Shown here: one piece after another, positions 57,226-64,000 of the stretch | How the letters are laid out: each line of letters opens with the position of its first letter | How positions within the stretch are numbered: position 1 is the first letter of the stretch | Origin: Patagioenas fasciata | Lineage: Eukaryota > Chordata > Aves > Columbiformes > Columbidae | Length of the DNA stretch: 64,000 nucleotides | Reading direction: 5' to 3' | Assembly (NCBI RefSeq): GCF_037038585.1 | Contig: NC_092525.1 | Coordinates: forward strand, 2,148,969-2,212,968 | Program-made: the position numbers and the translations under genes | Notes under the pieces: model-generated | The model's input: the letters and a program-made list of their open reading frames with translations, nothing else | Told to the model about the DNA's origin: nothing | The model's database searches: none

Positions 57226-60200
57226 GCCCCTGCTGTCCTCTTGCTGGGGTTCTTGGGACCTCCTGACCCACACGAGCTCTCCTCCCCACCGTCTTCTTGC
57301 CGGACTTATTGAGACTTCTTGACCCGCCAGAGTGTTCCCCCTCATCATCCTCCTGCCTTTTTCTGGGGATTCTCTTCAACAACTGAAGAGCTCCCCCGCA
57401 CTGTCCTCTTCCCTTTTTTCTGGGTGATTCGTGAATCACCGGTGAGCTTCTCCTTACCACCCTCTTGGGCTTTTTTCAGAGCAACCTTGACCCATCAGAG
57501 CACCCCCTCACCGTCCTCTTGCCAGATGTATTGAGGGTTCTTCATCTGCCACAGCGCTCCCCCACGCCGTCCTCTTGCTGGATTTCCTGGAACCTTGTGA
57601 ACCACTGGGGGGCTCCCACCCACCATCCTTTTACCGCATTTATTGAGACGTCCTGATCTGCCGGAGCGCTCCCCCTCGCCGTCCTCTTGCTGGATTTCTT
57701 GGGTCCTCTTGACCCATTAGGGCGTTCCCCCTGCCACCCTCTTGTGTTTTCTGGGGGAGTCTTGTGACCAACCAGAGTGCTCCCCCCCACCATCTTCTTC
57801 TCCTTTTCCTGGGTGCTTCTTGATCCACCAGAGTGCTCCCCTGCACCATTCTCTTGCCTTTTTTTGGGGGAATCTTGTGACTCACCGGAGCGTTTTCCAC
57901 CATTGTCTTGCTGGATTTCTTGACACCGCTTGACCTGTTGGAGCGCTCTCCCTCACAGTTCTCTTGCTGGATATCTTGGGACCTCTTGAACCACTGGGGA
58001 GCTCCCACCTGCCACCTTCTTACCGCATTTATTGAGACTTCCTGATCTGCTGGATTGCTCTCCCCACCGGCCTTCCTCTTGCACTTTTTGGGGGAGTCTT
58101 CTTGACACGTCCGAGTGCTCTCCCTCACCCTCGTCTTGCCTCTAGTCAGGGTGCTCTTCTCCCGCTGGAACGCTCCTCCCCGCCATCCTATTGCCAGACT
58201 GAGAATTCTTGACCTGCCGCAGTCCTGCCCCGCCATGCTCCTGCCTTCTGCCTCGGAAGTCACTTGAAGAACTGGAGCGCTCTCCCCCGCTGTCCTCTTG
58301 CCTTTCCTCAGTGGGATTTTGGCCTGCTAAAGAGCTCCTCCCTGTCGTCCTCTTGCTGGATTTCTTGGGACTTCTTGACCCATTAGGGCGTTCCCCCTGC
58401 CACCCTCTTGTGGTTTTTGGGGGAGTCTTGTGACCAACCAGGCCGTTTCCCCCCACCATCTTCTTCCCCTTTTCCTGGGTGCTTCTTGATCCACCAGAGT
58501 GCTCCCCTGCACCATTCTTTTGCCTTTTTTGGGAGAGTCTTGTGACTCGCCGGAGAGTTCTCCACCATTGTCTTGCTGGATTTCTTGACATCGCTTGACC
58601 TGCCGGAGCGCTCCCCCTCGCAGTTCTCTTGCTGGATTTCTTGGGACGTCTTCAACAACTGAGGGGCTCACACCCACCATCCTCTAACTGCATTTATCGA
58701 GATTTCCTGATCTGCCGGAGCGCTCGCCCCTGCTGTCCTCTTGCTGGGGTTCTTGGGACCTCCTGACCCACACGAGCTCTCCTCCCCACCGTCTTCTTGC
58801 CGGACTTATTGAGACTTCTTGACCCGCCAGAGTGTTCCCCCTCATCATCCTCCTGCCTTTTTCTGGGGATTCTCTTCAACAACTGAAGAGCTCCCCCGCA
58901 CTGTCCTCTTCCCTTTTTTCTGGGTGATTCGTGAATCACCGGTGAGCTTCTCCTTACCACCCTCTTGGGCTTTTTTCAGAGCAACCTTGACCCATCAGAG
59001 CACCCCCTCACCGTCCTCTTGCCAGATGTATTGAGGGTTCTTCATCTGCCACAGCGCTCCCCCACGCCGTCCTCTTGCTGGATTTCCTGGAACCTTGTGA
59101 ACCACTGGGGGGCTCCCACCCACCATCCTTTTACCGCATTTATTGAGACGTCCTGATCTGCCGGAGCGCTCCCCCTCGCCGTCCTCTTGCTGGATTTCTT
59201 GGGTCCTCTTGACCCATTAGGGCGTTCCCCCTGCCACCCTCTTGTGTTTTCTGGGGGAGTCTTGTGACCAACCAGAGTGCTCCCCCCCACCATCTTCTTC
59301 TCCTTTTCCTGGGTGCTTCTTGATCCACCAGAGTGCTCCCCTGCACCATTCTCTTGCCTTTTTTTGGGGGAATCTTGTGACTCACCGGAGCGTTTTCCAC
59401 CATTGTCTTGCTGGATTTCTTGACACCGCTTGACCTGTTGGAGCGCTCTCCCTCACAGTTCTCTTGCTGGATATCTTGGGACCTCTTGAACCACTGGGGA
59501 GCTCCCACCTGCCACCTTCTTACCGCATTTATTGAGACTTCCTGATCTGCTGGATTGCTCTCCCCACCGGCCTTCCTCTTGCACTTTTTGGGGGAGTCTT
59601 CTTGACACGTCCGAGTGCTCTCCCTCACCCTCGTCTTGCCTCTAGTCAGGGTGCTCTTCTCCCGCTGGAACGCTCCTCCCCGCCATCCTATTGCCAGACT
59701 GAGAATTCTTGACCTGCCGCAGTCCTGCCCCGCCATGCTCCTGCCTTCTGCCTCGGAAGTCACTTGAAGAACTGGAGCGCTCTCCCCCGCTGTCCTCTTG
59801 CCTTTCCTCAGTGGGATTTTGGCCTGCTAAAGAGCTCCTCCCTGTCGTCCTCTTGCTGGATTTCTCGGTACCTCTTGACCCACTGGGTCTCTCCTCCTGC
59901 CGTCCTTTTGCCTTTCCTTAGTACATTCTTGGTCTGCTGGAGTGCTCCCCCCCACCATCCTCTTGCTGGATTTCTCGGGACCCCTTGTCCCATATAGGAC
60001 ATTCCCCCCCCCCACCATCCTGGTGTGTTTTTTAGGAGAGTCTTGTGATCGACCAGAGCGCTCCCCCCTTGACATCCTCTTCCCCTTTTTCTGGGTGACT
60101 TTTGAACCACTGGTGAACTCTCCCCCTTCATCCTCTTGCCACATATATTGAGACTTGTTGATCCGCCAGAGCGCTTCCCCCACTGTCCTCTTGCCAGATT

Positions 60201-60254
60201 TACTGATACCTCTTGTCCTGTCAGAGCGCTCCCTCTCGCAGTCCTCTTTGTTCA
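55021..60254. repeat. 56-bp minisatellite tract R2/R3, expanded by 1.5 kb
   Basis: About 5.2 kb long, against about 3.7 kb in R1/R2. The excess is one extra copy of the 1,500-bp sub-repeat, so three related sub-repeats end at 56,763, 58,263 and 59,763. Confidence 0.9.
56760..59759. repeat. Recent 1,500-bp tandem duplication within the minisatellite
   Basis: Bases from about 56,760 to 58,259 are repeated at 58,260-59,759 with no difference that I could find. Markers unique to this pair (a C at 58,254 and at 59,754 where other copies have G; a T at 58,151 and 59,651) appear in both. The duplicated length equals the spacing of the older diverged sub-repeats, which points to unequal crossing-over between them. 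Confidence 0.88.
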
Positions 60255-63200
60255 GTTTGTAGGGTAGGAGGGGGGATCTCTGATTACAGAAAGGTCCCTT
60301 ATGTTCTAGGAGACATTCCCTTGCTCCATGCTTCAGGTTGCCCATCTTCCCTCTCATTTTCAATATGCACGTCCATCACCTTCCTCCTCTTCTTTCTTGA
60401 TCCCTCGACTCCCGGATGAACTTAAATCCTCTTTCTTGATCACTCTTTCTCGTAAGTTCACAACCTTACTTTCCTTTCTTGCTTTCGCCTTTGTGAGCTG
60501 CTCCACCCAAACCGAAATGCCCTGAAGACAGAAATACACCCACCCCAAGCCCGTACAGTCACATAGGGGGTGAGTCCGGTCGCTGACGCATCCCCACATC
60601 CCACTGCAAGCCCACCTTGCCTTGGCCCCGGCCCCCCGCACAGGCCTTCCCACCAACCCAGCCCCTCCGTAGCAGCACAGTTTCCCAGCATGCACCCCAC
60701 AAAGACTTTCTTTGCCAGTCACCCCTGGCACTTACAGCAACACACCACACCAGCATCAAGAGCCCTGGGAGTGGAGAGCTGGCCAGGCCCTCACCCCGGC
60801 AGGATCCTCTTCCCCCTCCTTTACCTGCTGGCAGACAGACACCTCCCAAGGGATGACCATCCTGCTCCCTTAACTGCTCCCAAGTCCAAGAGCCCAGCCC
60901 CTGCTCACCACCCCCACCTCCCAAAACACAGCCAACAGCCCCTGCTCCCATTTTACCACTTTACCCCCGAGCACGGTTTCTAGGGGTGGGAGGGGGACGC
61001 ACTAATCACAGATCGTTCCCTGTGCTTAAGGATACATTCTCCTTCTCGCTGGCTCAGCCTGCCCATCTTCCTCCTCACTCTTGACTCGTAGCTCCATCAC
61101 CTGTCTCCTCTTTTGTCCCCTCTTGACTCACAGGTCCACCACTGTCATCTTCTTTCTTGACTCTGCTTGACTCACAGGTGCGCTCCAATCCTCTTTCGTG
61201 ATCGCTCTTCTGTGTCAGTACACGGAAGACCGGGCACATGAGAAACTGCAAGAGTCAACAGCATGAGAACAAGCATTAGTGGAAAAATACAAGAACAAAG
61301 GACTGTATGCTATGTGATACATCAAGGACAGAGGAGTTGATACAGGATTGATGCATCAAGGACAGAGGGACAGCTTGTGATAGACAAAAAAGGTGTTTAT
61401 GGCAGTGACTTTGGTGGGAACACAAAACACATCACTTATGTAATGACTAACTTAGCTAATCAACAAATGCTTGAGCAAGTATCATAGCGAGTATAAACAC
61501 AAGCCTGAATTTGTAATAAACATCTCTTATTGCACCTTAAAAGAGAGTCCGTACCGCATTCGCTACAAATGGCGCCCTGGAACAGGGACTTTCAGCATGC
61601 CTATAAAGGCAGTAGCTGCTCTGGTAGCGAAGCCCAATCGAACCAGGAAACAGGACCGGGAACCAGGACAGTGCGCGCCCACCACCAACGAAAGGTGAGC
61701 GATTGGGAACCATGGGAGGGAAGTTATCCCTTAAGCAAAGACAAACCCTGGATGTCCTTCAACATGCGCTACAAACGCAAAATCAGGATGTATCAGGGGT
61801 CTGATTGGTGAGTTTATTACAATGGATTGCTAATCATGTGCTAGACTTTCCTACAACTGGTACATTTCAGTTGGAGACATGGCACAAAGATGAATGAGAA
61901 TTATATGAACAGGTAACGACTGGAGATAAAGCTGCTTGCAAAATATTCATCTACTTGGGGAAAAATTATGACTACTAAGATACAGGATACAGGACTGATA
62001 CATCAGGGACAGAGGGACAGCTTACTATAGAAAAAAATGCGTATATGGCAGTTACATCGCTCATGTAATGTCTAACTTAGCTAAAGAGCAAATGCTTGAG
62101 CAAGCATCATAGCGAGTATAAATGCAAACCTGAGTTTGTAATAAATGTCTCTCATGGCACCTTACCGTGAGTCCACGCCAGATTCGCTACACTCTTCCTC
62201 ATAGGTTCACCACCTTCCTCTCCTTCCTTGCTTTTCCTTTGCACGCTGCTCCACCTGAAGAGAAACACACAGAGGACTGAGCTACACCAGCCCAAGGGCA
62301 CTACAATCAGACAGGGGCTGAGTCCGGGGGCTGACACCTCCCCACACCCCACAACGAGCCCACCTTGCCTTGGCCCCGGCCCCTCGCACATGCCTTAGAG
62401 ATATCATAGCTCAGTACAAATCCCCACAGTCCTCACCTGCTGTTTGGTGCTTGCGGAGGGTCACACTCCCTGTGCCCCAGGGCACTGGCCCTACACGGCC
62501 AAGCTCGGCAGCGGGACTGTCTGGAGCTGCCGCTGGCTGGTTCTCCAGCTTTAGGGTCACCCGCAGAAGCCCGCTCTCCTCAGCTCTGCACACCCATCCA
62601 GTTGCGCCGCCCAGGCAAAGTCAGCTTCACCCTCTGCTCTACACCTCACCTGCAAACAACCAACTCTTCAACTGACAACTGTCCAAAACCCACCGACAAA
62701 CTCTCCACACCTCAGCCTTTCGTTTGCAACTGCTGCCTCTAGTGCATCTCACAGACAAGCCTTCAAAATCCCCTCATCCTGCAATAACACTCCAGCACTG
62801 ATCACCTGCGGGAACAACTACCACAATACCATGCAAACACCAACCAGTTCTGGCACGGAAATATCACTTTCTCCTCAAGATTCCACCCTACACCAACTGC
62901 TGACAAACACACGCTGTCCTCACCAAAGCCAAACGCTGCAACAACCAGCGACAACTCAAATTTGCGTGGGCGGTGCAAAATTGCAGGGGTGAGCTAACGC
63001 AGAGCTGGGCTTGAAAGCTGCAGAGTGTGCACCCTGTGGTATAACGTGGCGAGCTACTGCCATTCTGCCTTCTCCCTGGGAGAAGCGCGTGAGCAGAGGC
63101 TGCTTCAAGGCACGATGGGAACGGTTTGGTTCTCCGGGTCTCTCAGGGCGAGAGCGATAAATGTGATCTGTGTCGTGGCGCAGGAACTTCCCGTACACTT

Positions 63201-64000
63201 GCTCCTCCATTCGGTCTCGGGTGCTGCAAGAGAGGGAGCGAGAGATTCAGGGCAAGATTGACAACCTCGGCGTCCCCGTCCCAGCCACGGGTCACCCAAA
63301 CCTGCAGACATCCCGGGAGGCCCCCTAAGATTTACACTCCCCTATGCCCCACCCTTGAAGCCTGGACATCGCCAGAACCATAGAGCGAGTATTTCTTGAG
63401 GAGGCACCCAAAGGGTCCGTGTTCTCTTTCAGGCAGATGCTAGCGCAAGATTGCAAATCATCTCACAGCTACCAGGAAGGTAAAAAATAACGTCTTGAAA
63501 TGGGAAAGGAACAGGTATTGTTTCTCTTCATCACCTCCCTCATTGCCACGTTATCAAGGTCTCCCGCAATGTTCCACAGGAAACTTGAAGCTTGGAATTC
63601 CTGGTATTCTGAACCTGGGCAAGAAAGGAAGAAAAGCATGAGACTGATCATAAAGAGGGTGGCTGCTCGTAACATGGAAAGAGCAGTAACAAGGTAAAAA
63701 GATATCACTTTTCCTTAGAGAGCTCTCAAAGCTGCCTGTTAAGGACAAGAAAAACAAACTTGTGACGGACCATTACTTAAAATCCAAGGCCCAGGAAGCG
63801 ATCTAATGTACATTGAAACGCGGGCCACGAGACAGTGGAAGTGCCACGAGCAGAGACTGAAGGGACAGAGGATGAATTTCCAAAGAAGTTTAGGTTTCGA
63901 TGTCAAAGCGGAAAATTCTACGTCATTAAAATATAATGCAAAAGTCAGTGTAAAATCAAGTAAGGCAACGACTCCAAATGAACTCCCAGGCGCTTCAGTC
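57226..64000. repeat. Macrosatellite unit R3, with 1.5-kb internal duplication, cut by window end
   Basis: The unit continues to the window end at the equivalent of about L1 position 6,190. It contains one extra 1,500-bp minisatellite segment and lacks one of the two cassettes: the sequence passes directly from the first cassette head (60,380) into the tail of the second (60,830). Confidence 0.9.
61211..62191 (+). mobile_element. Array ERV, copy 5
   Basis: Same insertion and target duplication, 981 bp, with the extra A shared with copy 4. Confidence 0.9.

Larger units (their letters stand above)
44340..64000. repeat. Right macrosatellite block, same unit and orientation
   Basis: The same unit resumes near 44,340 at the position equivalent to about 4,300 of L1, without the ERV, and runs to the window end. 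Landmarks at 94 of L1 recur at 48,782, 57,319 and 58,819. The spacing 8,537 reflects loss of one 112-bp minisatellite dimer plus small indels. The last spacing, 1,500, is a local tandem duplication. The copies are close to those of the left block, so both blocks were homogenised together or amplified recently. Confidence 0.95.

Noticed and set aside
1-64000. CR1 LINE or other named avian repeats that would fix the clade
   Set aside because: I did not find a CR1 3' end or another diagnostic repeat, so the bird assignment stays a guess.

Overview
The window is nuclear DNA of a vertebrate. It has CpG islands, octamer and CCAAT promoter motifs, CTCF-like sites, GT-AG exon candidates and endogenous retrovirus (ERV) remnants. 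There is no operon-like or bacterial gene organisation. A bird is the best guess from the compact mixture of CpG islands and class II ERVs, but I recognised no CR1 element or named gene that would settle it.

About two thirds of the window is a macrosatellite with a unit of about 8.66 kb. It forms two blocks in the same orientation: 1-22,850 (2.6 units) and 44,340-64,000 (2.3 units plus an extra 1.5 kb, running off the window end). Each unit contains (i) about 3.8 kb of diverged 56-bp minisatellite, organised as 112-bp dimers and a longer 1.5-1.6 kb sub-repeat; (ii) two or more copies of a roughly 0.75-kb cassette; (iii) a 980-bp gutted class II ERV; (iv) about 2 kb of low-copy sequence with several strong minus-strand splice-acceptor-like sites in front of open frames. 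The unit looks like an amplified segment of a minus-strand gene. The 56-bp minisatellite resembles a Lys/Glu-rich repeat inside one of its exon-like segments and may derive from it. I could not identify the gene.

The ERV has the same 6-bp target duplication in all five units seen, and the edge copy at 44.45 kb has an empty site. The insertion therefore predates the amplification, and the edge copy is older or escaped homogenisation. Copies inside the blocks are nearly identical, while the copies facing the centre (22.5-22.85 kb and 44.3-45.5 kb) are clearly diverged. This is the expected pattern for an array homogenised by unequal exchange.

The 21.5-kb centre (22,850-44,340) is single copy. 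From left to right it holds: a 52-bp minisatellite with a 14-bp palindrome beside a CpG island (23.5-24.3 kb); a plus-strand 3'-terminal exon candidate (24.5 kb); unidentified open frames and exon candidates (25.4-32.2 kb); a CpG island with a CTCF-like site and an octamer-motif promoter (32.5-33.1 kb); a four-exon minus-strand gene candidate of 157 codons (34.0-35.4 kb); 0.8 kb of purine-rich DNA; a CpG island (36.7-37.7 kb); a large CpG-rich region with two more CTCF-like sites and tandem CCAAT/NRF1 promoter modules (38.7-40.6 kb); and a minus-strand ERV remnant with a tRNA-Ser primer-binding site placed downstream of its own pol fragment (42.9-44.2 kb), abutting the second repeat block.

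No gene could be named with confidence. Exon calls rest on splice-site motifs and open frames only.
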